Positions 1 through 6,201 of a stretch of DNA of 6,399 nucleotides are shown here, one piece after another (positions within the stretch are counted from its first letter, which is position 1; every line of letters begins with the position of its first letter). This DNA is from Hyphomicrobiales bacterium (GTDB taxonomy: Bacteria > Pseudomonadota > Alphaproteobacteria > Rhizobiales > Rhizobiaceae). Under the pieces are notes generated by a model that was not told the origin of the DNA, did no database searches, and saw nothing but the letters and a program-made list of their open reading frames with translations. The DNA lies in assembly GCA_011087745.1 (NCBI GenBank), contig JAALLB010000104.1, forward strand, positions 1-6,399. The letters run 5' to 3'. The position numbers and the translations under genes were made by a program.

Positions 1-279
1 AACTTTCGTATCATATCACACCAAAACATTCGGGTTTTGGTGTAGGATGGGTATAATGGATTTCGCTAAATTCGACTCTTTTGGCCACGACGGACCAAAA
101 CACAGTATCCTATCAGGAGAATAGGAAACCTTGTTGTATCCTTCCCAAGCATACATGACATGATAGGGCGTTATTGTTCCGTGTTGGAATTCAGATGTTT
201 TGATGCCAGACTTTTTGGCTGCTGAGAGAAGGGGCAGATAGTAACGGTTCCAACACAGGTAGAGTTCTTGAATTTTGCT
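1..279 (-). pseudogene. C-terminal remnant of the same gene, beyond an in-frame TAA; runs off the window
   Basis: Reading on from the TAA at 280-282 in the same frame gives 87 further codons with strongly protein-like content. It begins 'SKIQELYLCWNRYYLPLL', then 'AAKKSGIKTSEFQHGTI', 'PYHVMYAWEGYNKV', 'YSPDRILCFGPSWP', and ends 'HQNPNVLV' before a TGA at 16-18. The order 'K..ELYL..NRYY..LL.AAK..GI.T.E.QHG.I...H..Y', then 'PD.IL.FG..W', is the conserved core I remember from capsule or polysaccharide glycosyltransferase-like proteins, with QHG a nucleotide-sugar-binding-like motif. It has no start codon of its own at the right place. The frame also reads past the TGA for five more codons (YDTKV) to the window edge, so a second disabling stop is possible. 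I read this as a degraded gene. A sequencing error at either stop cannot be excluded. Confidence 0.7.
18..43. repeat. Perfect 10-bp inverted repeat with a 6-base loop
   Basis: ACACCAAAAC at 18-27 and GTTTTGGTGT at 34-43 are exact reverse complements separated by ATTCGG. The hairpin lies in the glycosyltransferase-like remnant, and its left edge carries the first base (minus strand) of the in-frame TGA at 16-18. Neither flank has a T-run, so it is not an intrinsic terminator. Its role is unknown. Confidence 0.6.
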
Positions 280-963
280 TTATTTGAAAAGATGCATAAA
301 TGCTGCTTCATGAGCTTTGAAAGTTGCCAGATTTTTTCTAACTATTCGCTCGACCGTTTTGGGTTCCAGCCCATATACTTTCGCAATTTTTGCAGTGGCA
401 GGTTGAAGATTTTCCGCAATTTTTTCCTTGAAAAATCTTCGTGCAATCATGTTGAACGCCCGAGTATCAATTCGGTTCAATGAAAATATTCCGGCCTTCG
501 GTTTGTCCAGCAATATGTAGTTGTTTTGATGTTTGTCTTCAGCGGGTTGAGTGAGCTTATGACCAACTCCGATGTTTCTAATAAATGCGCTGATAAATAC
601 AGTTTTATTACTTCCTAATGCCAGTAATCTTGCTGTGAACAGGAGGGATGGAATTATGTTGATTATGTCGATCAATAGTGTTTTGAAATTTGCGGTTTTC
701 TTGGGTAATTCTTTCCATTTGGATGGATGGCTGATGAAGCTCAGAAAAGAGTTAGCCATCATCTTCGCGCGGTGTAAAAAGGTAGTGTTTTTGGTTTCCG
801 ATTTTAGAAAAACATTTTTATTTTCAAGTTGTTGAACAAACAGAGTGCCGCGAATTAGACGCCATATATAAACTCCATCAACCTGCATTTCTGCCAGATT
901 ATGTTTATTTTGCACCTGCATAAATTGTTTGAAGCTGTCAGAAAACTCTTTCTTCGGCTGCAT
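280..963 (-). CDS. N-terminal part of a disrupted polysaccharide glycosyltransferase-like protein (227 aa)
   Basis: This is an intact 227-residue reading frame. I do not recognise it by name, but its pattern fits a family of poorly characterised surface-polysaccharide proteins that look like glycosyltransferases. Near residues 30-45 there is a 'DGVYIWRLIRG' segment (family pattern: W..iR), and around 120-130 a hydrophobic strand followed by 'FISAFIRN', where relatives often have an 'SR' strand. The TAA at 280-282 falls just after 'MHLFK', where relatives continue into their most conserved region, and that region is present in the same frame beyond the stop (next entry). The protein is therefore probably truncated and inactive. 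The start ATG overlaps the stop of pseF (ATGA), so translation is probably coupled; no strong Shine-Dalgarno sequence precedes it. There is no signal peptide; a hydrophobic stretch near residues 95-112 could be a buried helix. The function is inferred from context, and a role in transferring or assembling a pseudaminic-acid glycan is only a guess. Confidence 0.6.
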   Translation of the reverse strand: MQPKKEFSDSFKQFMQVQNKHNLAEMQVDGVYIWRLIRGTLFVQQLENKNVFLKSETKNTTFLHRAKMMANSFLSFISHPSKWKELPKKTANFKTLLIDIINIIPSLLFTARLLALGSNKTVFISAFIRNIGVGHKLTQPAEDKHQNNYILLDKPKAGIFSLNRIDTRAFNMIARRFFKEKIAENLQPATAKIAKVYGLEPKTVERIVRKNLATFKAHEAAFMHLFK

Positions 964-1661
964 CAGGAGGAGCTCTCAATGGCATGCTGATGTTGGTGCA
1001 ATAGCTTGGCAAACTCGAAGTCTTCCGGTGTGTCGATATCAACTGCTCGGTGCCGTTCAATTTTATGGCCGATCGTGTTATTCATGACCAATTTTTTTTG
1101 CTCGATGAACGCTGCAGTTTTAAAGAAATAAAAAGCACCGGCATCATGAAGAAGTTCCGGCAAATCCTGTGACCGGGTGAGGGCATTTTCCGGGTATTTA
1201 AATACTAACCTTTTCCCCTCGTGAACTTCGAAGGCACGAAGAGGATGAAAGTCGAATTCAGTGGTTGATATTATACTATCTGCACCTTCTTGTTTGAGCC
1301 GTTCAAATGCGGTTTGGAAATCTTCGGTCGTTATCATTGGTGCTGTAGGATATAAACAGCATGAATATTGAGTTCGTTCAATTTTTGTCAGGGCATCCAA
1401 CAGCACTTGCGCAGTTGTAGCAAAATCATCAGATAGTTTTGTTTCTCTGACAAATGGTATTTCTGCTCCGTGATCTTTTGATATTTCTGCAATCTCAGTG
1501 TCATCAGTTGAGACTAGAACTTTTGAAAATACCTGGCTTTTGATAGCTGTTTCAATTGACCATGCAATCAGTGGCTTGCCGTTAAAAGAAAGAATGTTCT
1601 TGCGCGGAATGCGTTTGCTGCCACCACGGGCAGGAATGATGCAAATCGGTTTTGAAGACAT
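963..1661 (-). CDS. pseF: Pseudaminic acid cytidylyltransferase PseF
   Basis: This enzyme activates pseudaminic acid with CTP to CMP-pseudaminic acid, the last cytosolic step before transfer to flagellin or surface glycan. The 232-residue protein has the full plan of the CMP-sialate synthetase-like family. The nucleotide-binding 'IPARGGSKRIPRKN' is at residues 9-22, 'VSTDD' at 50-54, 'YPTAP' at 104-108, 'RSQDLPELLHDAG' at 163-175, and the metal and substrate region 'DIDTPEDF' at 208-215. The 'YPTAP' and 'RSQDLPE..HDAG' wording points to PseF rather than to NeuA or LegF. Length is normal for the family. The ATG at 1659-1661 has no obvious Shine-Dalgarno sequence, but no better start exists before the P-loop-like motif. 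The C-terminus ends in a short His/Gln-rich and Ser tail. Its TGA overlaps the ATG of the downstream gene, and upstream it is divergent from pseGH. Confidence 0.93.
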   Translation of the reverse strand: MSSKPICIIPARGGSKRIPRKNILSFNGKPLIAWSIETAIKSQVFSKVLVSTDDTEIAEISKDHGAEIPFVRETKLSDDFATTAQVLLDALTKIERTQYSCCLYPTAPMITTEDFQTAFERLKQEGADSIISTTEFDFHPLRAFEVHEGKRLVFKYPENALTRSQDLPELLHDAGAFYFFKTAAFIEQKKLVMNNTIGHKIERHRAVDIDTPEDFEFAKLLHQHQHAIESSS

Positions 1662-1782
1662 TTGAAACGATTCGATTTTTCTATGTGTTTATTCGCTATT
1701 ATGTTACTTCTTCTTATTGGCAGAGTGTGCAACAAATGCCAATAGGCTGGGATTTATTATGTTCAGCTGCGCTGAGGTATTT
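1662..1782. promoter_or_regulatory. Divergent intergenic region between pseF and the pseGH gene
   Basis: These 121 AT-rich bases must hold the promoters of both the leftward pseF unit and the rightward pseGH-pseC unit, if each has its own. A TATTAT on the plus strand (1697-1702) and a CATAAT on the minus strand (1699-1704) are -10-like and overlap, but I found no -35 hexamer at normal spacing for either. The assignment comes from gene layout more than from motifs. Confidence 0.35.
1774..1777 (+). promoter_or_regulatory. Shine-Dalgarno GAGG that fixes the pseGH start at 1783
   Basis: GAGG ends five bases before the ATG at 1783, a good ribosome-binding site. The longer reading frame opens with a TTG at 1717 that lacks such a site and would add 22 residues absent from the usual PseG N-terminus. 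The family starts almost directly with the first beta strand, here 'MHFAFRVDSS'. Confidence 0.7.
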
Positions 1783-3294
1783 ATGCATTTTGCTTTTCGT
1801 GTAGACAGTTCTCCAAAAATTGGCATGGGCCACCTAATGCGCTGTTTGGCACTCGCGAGCGGCCTAAAAAAACGTGGTTTTGAGTGTTATTTCATTTGCC
1901 GGGATTTCGTCGGAAATGGTGCGCATCATATTGTTAGCAATGGTTTTGAACTGGTTTTGCTTAGCAATGATGAGGTTGCGCTGAATACATCTTGGTTGGG
2001 CGTTTCTGTCGAGCGGGATATTGAAGATACCATCCAGGTTATATCCAATAAACCGGCTGATTGGCTGATTGTTGATCATTACAATATTGATCAGCAATGG
2101 GAAGGGGCACTTCGTTCTGAGTTTTCTGGCTTGAGAATTATGGTTATTGATGATCTTGTTGATAAAAAACATGATTGCGATATTTTGCTTGATCAAACCT
2201 ATGTCCGAAAACGTCAGGATTACGCCAAACTTGTTCCCAAACAAGCCGAGTTTTGTCTAGGAACTGATTATGCTCTTTTGCGATCCGAGTTCTCCGAACT
2301 CAGAAAGAATATTGTTGCAAAAAGGAAACCGGCAAATGATATTTGTCATGTCCTGGTGACGCTGGGTGCAGGTGACAGTCGTCAAGCATTGCGGGTTATT
2401 GGTGAAGTTTTCAAGAATCTTGCAGGCAAATATATCTTCTCAGCAACGGTAATTACAGGAGACACACCAGAGGAGTTTTTGACGGATTACAACCTTCCTT
2501 CTCATGACATTAAATGTTTGAAGTTTTCTAACAAGATGGCCTCTGAAATGAGTAAGGCTGATTTTGTTATTGGTGCTGGTGGCGGAACCAGTTGGGAAAG
2601 ATGCTGTCTGGGCCTTCCAACCGTTGTTTTGACAATGGCTGATAATCAGATTGAAATTGCCAAAATTCTGCACGAGAAAAAGGCTGGAATATCAGTACAT
2701 ACGAATGTTGCTGAAATAACGGCCGCAGCGGAATTGCTGTTTGAAGATCAAGAACTGCGTGCGCAAATGCAAAAGAACGCTGCCAGTTTATGCAATGGAA
2801 ATGGTGTGGCGCGTATGGTTGATAAAATTATTGCATCCAGTTTTGTATTTGAAAAAGCAACGTCATCCGATGCGCAATTTATCTATGATGCGAGATACGC
2901 TGACAATGCCTCTCAATTTTATCGAAACAAGAATGTTCCGGGTTTTGAAGATCATGTGTCCTGGTTGGATAATGCCATTGTGGATGAAAATCGTGTTCTA
3001 GCATGTATTTCTGTTGGAGCAGGAAAAATTGCACATGTTAGATTGGATCGCGATTCAAAGAATTCGAATCGTGGTGAGATTGGCATTTGCCTTGCGAGGG
3101 AATGGCGGGGTAGGGGTATCGGACTGTCTGTTCTAAACGCATCCAATATCTATTTTGCCAGATTGGGTTTTGTGAGTATTGATGCTGAAGTTCATGAAAG
3201 TAATGTTGCTTCTACCTATATTTTTGAACAAGCTGGTTATGTGCATGTTTCAACTGACAACGATGGTTTTATGCGTTATTTGTGGCAAGAATGA
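1783..3294 (+). CDS. pseG: Bifunctional PseG UDP-sugar hydrolase / PseH-like GNAT N-acetyltransferase fusion
   Basis: Residues 1 to about 350 are PseG, the GT-B-fold hydrolase that removes UDP from UDP-2,4-diacetamido-2,4,6-trideoxy-beta-L-altropyranose. The N-terminal 'GMGHLMRC' (14-21) places the catalytic histidine at residue 17, the same number as in Campylobacter jejuni PseG. 'DHYNIDQQWE' (98-107), 'DYALLR' (162-167) and the UDP-binding 'GAGGGTSWERCCLGLP' (264-279) follow. Residues about 354-503 are a GNAT acetyltransferase domain with the acetyl-CoA loop 'EWRGRGIG' (440-447) and a C-terminal 'FEQAGY' (481-486) typical of the fold. By context this is the PseH activity, which N-acetylates the 4-amine made by PseC and directly feeds PseG, so the fusion joins two consecutive steps. 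The protein is 503 residues from the ATG at 1783. pseC follows after 38 bases on the same strand and is probably co-transcribed. The PseG assignment is firm. PseH specificity for the GNAT half is inferred from position and pathway need. Confidence 0.9.
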   Translation: MHFAFRVDSSPKIGMGHLMRCLALASGLKKRGFECYFICRDFVGNGAHHIVSNGFELVLLSNDEVALNTSWLGVSVERDIEDTIQVISNKPADWLIVDHYNIDQQWEGALRSEFSGLRIMVIDDLVDKKHDCDILLDQTYVRKRQDYAKLVPKQAEFCLGTDYALLRSEFSELRKNIVAKRKPANDICHVLVTLGAGDSRQALRVIGEVFKNLAGKYIFSATVITGDTPEEFLTDYNLPSHDIKCLKFSNKMASEMSKADFVIGAGGGTSWERCCLGLPTVVLTMADNQIEIAKILHEKKAGISVHTNVAEITAAAELLFEDQELRAQMQKNAASLCNGNGVARMVDKIIASSFVFEKATSSDAQFIYDARYADNASQFYRNKNVPGFEDHVSWLDNAIVDENRVLACISVGAGKIAHVRLDRDSKNSNRGEIGICLAREWRGRGIGLSVLNASNIYFARLGFVSIDAEVHESNVASTYIFEQAGYVHVSTDNDGFMRYLWQE

Positions 3295-3332
3295 TTTGAA
3301 CGTTTTAATTTGCCCTAACAGGATTTGAAAGT

Positions 3333-4544
3333 ATGAGCCAACCTTTTCTCCCCTATGGCAAGCAGACTATTACTGAAGAAGATAAGCAGGCGGTTTTGCA
3401 AGCACTGGAATCAGATTTTTTGACAACGGGGCCAAAAGTTGCCGAGTTTGAAAAAGTTTTTGCAAACTATTTGGGTGCACTTCACGCGGTGGCTATTGCA
3501 AACGCAACAGCTGCTTTGCATATTGCGTGTCTGGCATTGGGTGTAACCGAAGAAGACACAGTCCTAACACCAACGATGTCGTTTGCTGCTTCGACCAATT
3601 GTGCAAGCTATGTTGGTGCACAGATTGAATTTATGGACTGTGATCCAGAGACCGGGTTGGTGACCCCTTTTACTTTTGCGCAAGCAGCAGATAAAGCAGA
3701 AAGAGCAGGCAAACCTGCCAAAGTTGCAATTGTAGTTCATCTTAATGGTGAATTTGCTGATCTTGTCGGTATTTCAAAAGAAGCCAAAGCCAGAGGCATA
3801 GAGTTGATTGAAGATGCGTGTCATGCACTTGGCACGACTTACACGGATCACGAAGGTAAAATTCAGAAAATTGGTACCTGCCAGTATTCTGCGTTTGCGA
3901 GTTATTCTTTTCATCCTGTAAAAACCATCACCAGTGGTGAAGGTGGAATGTTGACCTGTAAGGATGCCAATCTTGCACGTATAGTTTCAGAATTGCGCAG
4001 TCATGGCATCACCAGAGAGGTTGATGCTTTTGAGGATCATGCGCTTGCATTTGATGAAAATGGCAAACCAAATCCCTGGTATTATGAGATGCAAGCACTT
4101 GGTTTTAACTACCGATTGACCGATATTGCTTGTGCATTGGGTCTCAGCCAACTCGATCGTATGGATGAAATTGCTCGCCGTCGCCGCGAAATGAAGACCG
4201 TATACGATGATCTGTTTTCAAAAAGTAATTTGCCAATTACAGTTATCCCTACTGCGGAAGGCAGTGATGCGGTTCGCCATCTTTATCCGGTGCTGATTGA
4301 TTATGCTTCCATGGGAATGTCCAGAGCTGCATTCTGCAATGCAATGAAAGACTCAGGTGTCGGAACACAAGTGCATTACATTCCTACCCATATGCTTCCT
4401 TTTTATGCGAAGCGAAATGGGAACCAAAAATTGGAAGGCGCTGAAAAATACTATGAGAAAGTTGTTTCTCTCCCATTTTATCCGAGCTTAACAGATGAGG
4501 ACTTAAAACGGGTCGTTGAAACGATCAGGAAAATTCTAACTTAA
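3333..4544 (+). CDS. pseC: UDP-4-amino-4,6-dideoxy-N-acetyl-beta-L-altrosamine transaminase PseC
   Basis: This PLP-dependent aminotransferase of the DegT/DnrJ/EryC1 family (403 residues, normal length) transfers an amino group from glutamate to C4 of the PseB product. The N-terminus 'FLPYGKQTITEEDKQAV' and 'LTTGPKVAEFE' are typical of PseC. 'NATAALHIACLALG' (57-70) binds the cofactor phosphate, 'EDACHALG' (160-167) supplies the Asp (161) that contacts the pyridine nitrogen, and 'SFHPVKTITSGEGG' (192-205) carries the Schiff-base lysine at 197. 'QVHYIPTHMLPFY' near the C-terminus is also characteristic. An AGGA at 3320-3323 lies nine bases before the ATG. The gene follows pseGH on the same strand. 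Its TAA overlaps the TAA of the converging pseB by three of four bases (TTAA), and no terminator hairpin separates them, so the two transcripts probably run into each other. Confidence 0.94.
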   Translation: MSQPFLPYGKQTITEEDKQAVLQALESDFLTTGPKVAEFEKVFANYLGALHAVAIANATAALHIACLALGVTEEDTVLTPTMSFAASTNCASYVGAQIEFMDCDPETGLVTPFTFAQAADKAERAGKPAKVAIVVHLNGEFADLVGISKEAKARGIELIEDACHALGTTYTDHEGKIQKIGTCQYSAFASYSFHPVKTITSGEGGMLTCKDANLARIVSELRSHGITREVDAFEDHALAFDENGKPNPWYYEMQALGFNYRLTDIACALGLSQLDRMDEIARRRREMKTVYDDLFSKSNLPITVIPTAEGSDAVRHLYPVLIDYASMGMSRAAFCNAMKDSGVGTQVHYIPTHMLPFYAKRNGNQKLEGAEKYYEKVVSLPFYPSLTDEDLKRVVETIRKILT

Positions 4545-5557
4545 ACTTTAAAGCCGGGATCAACGTGTTCAACGATTAGTCTTCTTAAAGTTTCGATATC
4601 CAAGAAATTATCATTGTTTGTGCTGTCGTAGTACATGCCAGGCTCTACCGCTTTTGCGCCTGTGAGTTCGCAATATTTTTCAACAGTTGTGGAGCCGCTG
4701 ACATTTAAAATTGCATAATAGTCACCAAAATCTACTGTATAGAAGCTGTCACTACTGGTTATCATTTCTTCGTGCAGTTTTTCACCCGGGCGAATTCCAA
4801 CAATTGGTTTTTCGCATTCAGGACCTATAGCTTCCGCCAGATCGCCGATTCGATAACTTGGAATTTTTGGAACAAAGATTTCGCCACCAAGTGTTTTTTC
4901 AAATGCCTTGATTACCAAATCAACACTTTCATCTAAAGTGATGTTAAATCTTGTCATGCCTTCGTCTGTTATTGGAAGTATTCCGTTTTTGCGTTCCTTC
5001 AGAAAATATGGAATTACGGAACCGCGACTGCCCATAACATTGCCATGTCTAACAATTGAAAAACGAAGATCGCGCTTGCCAACAATGTTGTTTGCGGCCG
5101 CAATTAGCTTGTCAGAGGCTAGTTTTGTCGCGCCGTACAGATTAATTGGTGCGGCAGCTTTATCCGTAGATAGTGCGACGACGCGCTTCACATCGCTTTC
5201 CAAACAAGCTTCAACAAGGTTTTGCGTACCCATGATATTTGTTTTGATGCACTCAAATGGATTGTATTCTGCAGCTGGCACCTGTTTCATAGCTGCGGCA
5301 TGTATAACTACATCAATGCCTTCCAGTGCGCGATGCAATCGCTCTTGATCTCGCACATCGCCAAGAAAATACCGTATGCTAGGATATTTTTCCTGGGTAA
5401 AAACCTGAGACATCTCGTACTGTTTTAACTCATCACGAGAAAATACCGCGAGCCTTTCAATGTTCGGGTGTTCGGTTAGGATCCTTTTTACAAAAGCCCT
5501 GCCAAATGATCCCGTGCCGCCAGTAAGTAAAAGACTGCTGTAGTTTTTGAGGCTCAT
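4541..5557 (-). CDS. pseB: UDP-N-acetylglucosamine 4,6-dehydratase (5-inverting) PseB
   Basis: First enzyme of the pathway: an NADP-dependent short-chain dehydrogenase/reductase-fold dehydratase that turns UDP-GlcNAc into UDP-2-acetamido-2,6-dideoxy-beta-L-arabino-hex-4-ulose. The 338 residues include the dinucleotide-binding 'TGGTGSFG' (12-19), 'GDVRD' (66-70) and 'AAAMKQVPAAEYNPFE' (87-102). The active-site segment 'LSTDKAAAPINLYGATK' (129-145) gives Asp132, Lys133 and Tyr141, the same numbers as the catalytic residues of Helicobacter pylori FlaA1/PseB. 'RHGNVMGSRGSVIPYF' and 'GIRPGEKLHEEM' are further family signatures. Together these favour PseB over the membrane-anchored, retaining PglF-type enzymes; there is no transmembrane segment. 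Only a weak GGA Shine-Dalgarno precedes the ATG. greA ends 16 bases upstream on the same strand, so read-through from greA is likely. Its end overlaps the end of pseC. Confidence 0.95.
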   Translation of the reverse strand: MSLKNYSSLLLTGGTGSFGRAFVKRILTEHPNIERLAVFSRDELKQYEMSQVFTQEKYPSIRYFLGDVRDQERLHRALEGIDVVIHAAAMKQVPAAEYNPFECIKTNIMGTQNLVEACLESDVKRVVALSTDKAAAPINLYGATKLASDKLIAAANNIVGKRDLRFSIVRHGNVMGSRGSVIPYFLKERKNGILPITDEGMTRFNITLDESVDLVIKAFEKTLGGEIFVPKIPSYRIGDLAEAIGPECEKPIVGIRPGEKLHEEMITSSDSFYTVDFGDYYAILNVSGSTTVEKYCELTGAKAVEPGMYYDSTNNDNFLDIETLRRLIVEHVDPGFKV

Positions 5558-5573
5558 GTTTTTTCCGTAATTG

Positions 5574-6047
5574 TCAGATGAATTTTACTGAGAGTATTTC
5601 GTATGATTTGGAGCCACCTGGAGCTGATACCTCAGCGCTGTCGCCTTCGCTCTTTCCTATTAGCGCACGTGCAATTGGTGAAGAGATTGAAATTTTCCCC
5701 AATTTCACATCAGCTTCCTGGTCACCGACAATCTGATATTTGCTTTCTTCATCTGTGTCTTCATCTGCAAGTTCAACTGTTGCTCCGAATTTAACCGTGT
5801 CACCAGAAAGCTTCGCAACGTCGATTATTTCAGCTCGTGACAACAAGTCTTCCAATTCCGAAACGCGACCTTCGTTCAAGCTTTGTTGTTCTTTTGCTGC
5901 GTGATATTCGGCATTTTCTGAAAGATCGCCGTGTGCACGTGCTTCTGCAATCGCCTGAATGATCTCAGGGCGGTCAACAGACTGACGTCGTTGCAATTCT
6001 TCTTGAAGTGCTACGTGACCCGCAGCAGTCATGGGAACTTTTTCCAT
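5574..6047 (-). CDS. greA: Transcription elongation factor GreA
   Basis: GreA binds the RNA polymerase secondary channel and stimulates cleavage of backtracked transcripts. The 157-residue protein has the usual two parts. The N-terminal antiparallel coiled coil spans about residues 1-75, with the tip 'GDLSENAEYHAAKE' (40-53) carrying the catalytic acidic residues Asp41 and Glu44. The C-terminal FKBP-like domain includes 'YQIVGDQEADVKLGKIS', 'SPIARALIG' (123-131) and 'APGGSKSYEI' (142-151). The wording is alphaproteobacterial in style. The start is supported by an AGG (6054-6056) six bases upstream of the ATG. It is followed after 16 bases by pseB, an unusual partner for this gene. An upstream promoter and leader terminator are listed separately. 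Confidence 0.96.
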   Translation of the reverse strand: MEKVPMTAAGHVALQEELQRRQSVDRPEIIQAIAEARAHGDLSENAEYHAAKEQQSLNEGRVSELEDLLSRAEIIDVAKLSGDTVKFGATVELADEDTDEESKYQIVGDQEADVKLGKISISSPIARALIGKSEGDSAEVSAPGGSKSYEILSVKFI

Positions 6048-6106
6048 TTTCTACCTACTTTCGTTTGCCAGTCGAGTTGTAAACCATTGTTTTTGGGTCG
6101 TTTGGC

Positions 6107-6143
6107 AAAAAGAAAATGGCCCCTGGAAGCTAATTCCAGAGCC
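6107..6143 (-). terminator. Intrinsic terminator in the greA leader
   Basis: On the minus strand a hairpin is formed by GGC and CTGGAA pairing with TTCCAG and GCC, with a five-base loop and a small internal bulge (plus-strand arms 6118-6128 and 6134-6143). It is followed directly by ATTTTCTTTTT. The plus-strand side lacks a T-run, so it acts leftward, towards greA, ending about 60 bases before the greA start. It either ends an upstream minus-strand gene or attenuates the greA transcript. The second is favoured because a promoter-like sequence lies just upstream. Confidence 0.72.
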
Positions 6144-6163
6144 GTAATAATTGTTCGGTTAGA

Positions 6164-6172
6164 TTTATAGCA
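6164..6172 (-). promoter_or_regulatory. Putative extended -10 promoter element for greA
   Basis: The minus strand reads TGCTATAAA, a TGn extended -10 with a hexamer one base from TATAAT. A start about seven bases on would give a leader that enters the terminator hairpin after roughly 15 bases. No good -35 hexamer is seen at 17-18 bases, which extended -10 promoters can tolerate. Not proven. Confidence 0.4.
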
Positions 6173-6201
6173 CAATATTTGCAGATTTTACCAGAGAATT
6201 T

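Noticed and set aside
16..18. TGA as a selenocysteine codon, given the adjacent hairpin
   Set aside because: In the reading direction the hairpin lies upstream of the TGA, whereas a bacterial SECIS element lies directly downstream, and the family is not known for selenocysteine.
18..43. Intrinsic terminator at the left-edge hairpin
   Set aside because: There is no T-run after it on either strand, and the stem is AT-rich.
280..282. Programmed read-through or recoding of the TAA in the glycosyltransferase-like gene
   Set aside because: TAA is the least leaky stop, the next codon AGC is not a known read-through context, and there is no obvious stimulatory structure; simple mutation is more likely.
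268..483. Plus-strand 71-codon frame
   Set aside because: It lies antisense to the glycosyltransferase-like gene, is rich in Cys, Phe and Ser, and shows no recognisable motif; it is a shadow frame.
963..1010. His/Gln-rich and Ser tail of PseF as a functional metal-binding tag
   Set aside because: It is only a few residues long at an unconserved C-terminus; nothing supports a function.
1717..1782. N-terminal 22-residue extension of the PseG-PseH protein from a TTG start
   Set aside because: The TTG has no good ribosome-binding site, the extension is not PseG-like, and the ATG at 1783 has GAGG at ideal spacing and places the catalytic His at residue 17.
1864..2244. Minus-strand 126-codon frame inside pseGH
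   Set aside because: It is antisense to well-conserved PseG sequence and shows no family motif.
4908..5348. Plus-strand 146-codon frame inside pseB
   Set aside because: It is fully antisense to pseB, whose motifs are complete; the composition is shadow-like and there is no ribosome-binding site.
6061..6107. Near-identical 10-base direct repeats TCGTTTGCCA and TCGTTTGGCA upstream of greA as an operator pair
   Set aside because: There are only two copies with one mismatch in AT-rich DNA; the sequences are better explained, if at all, as arms of an RNA pairing in the leader.
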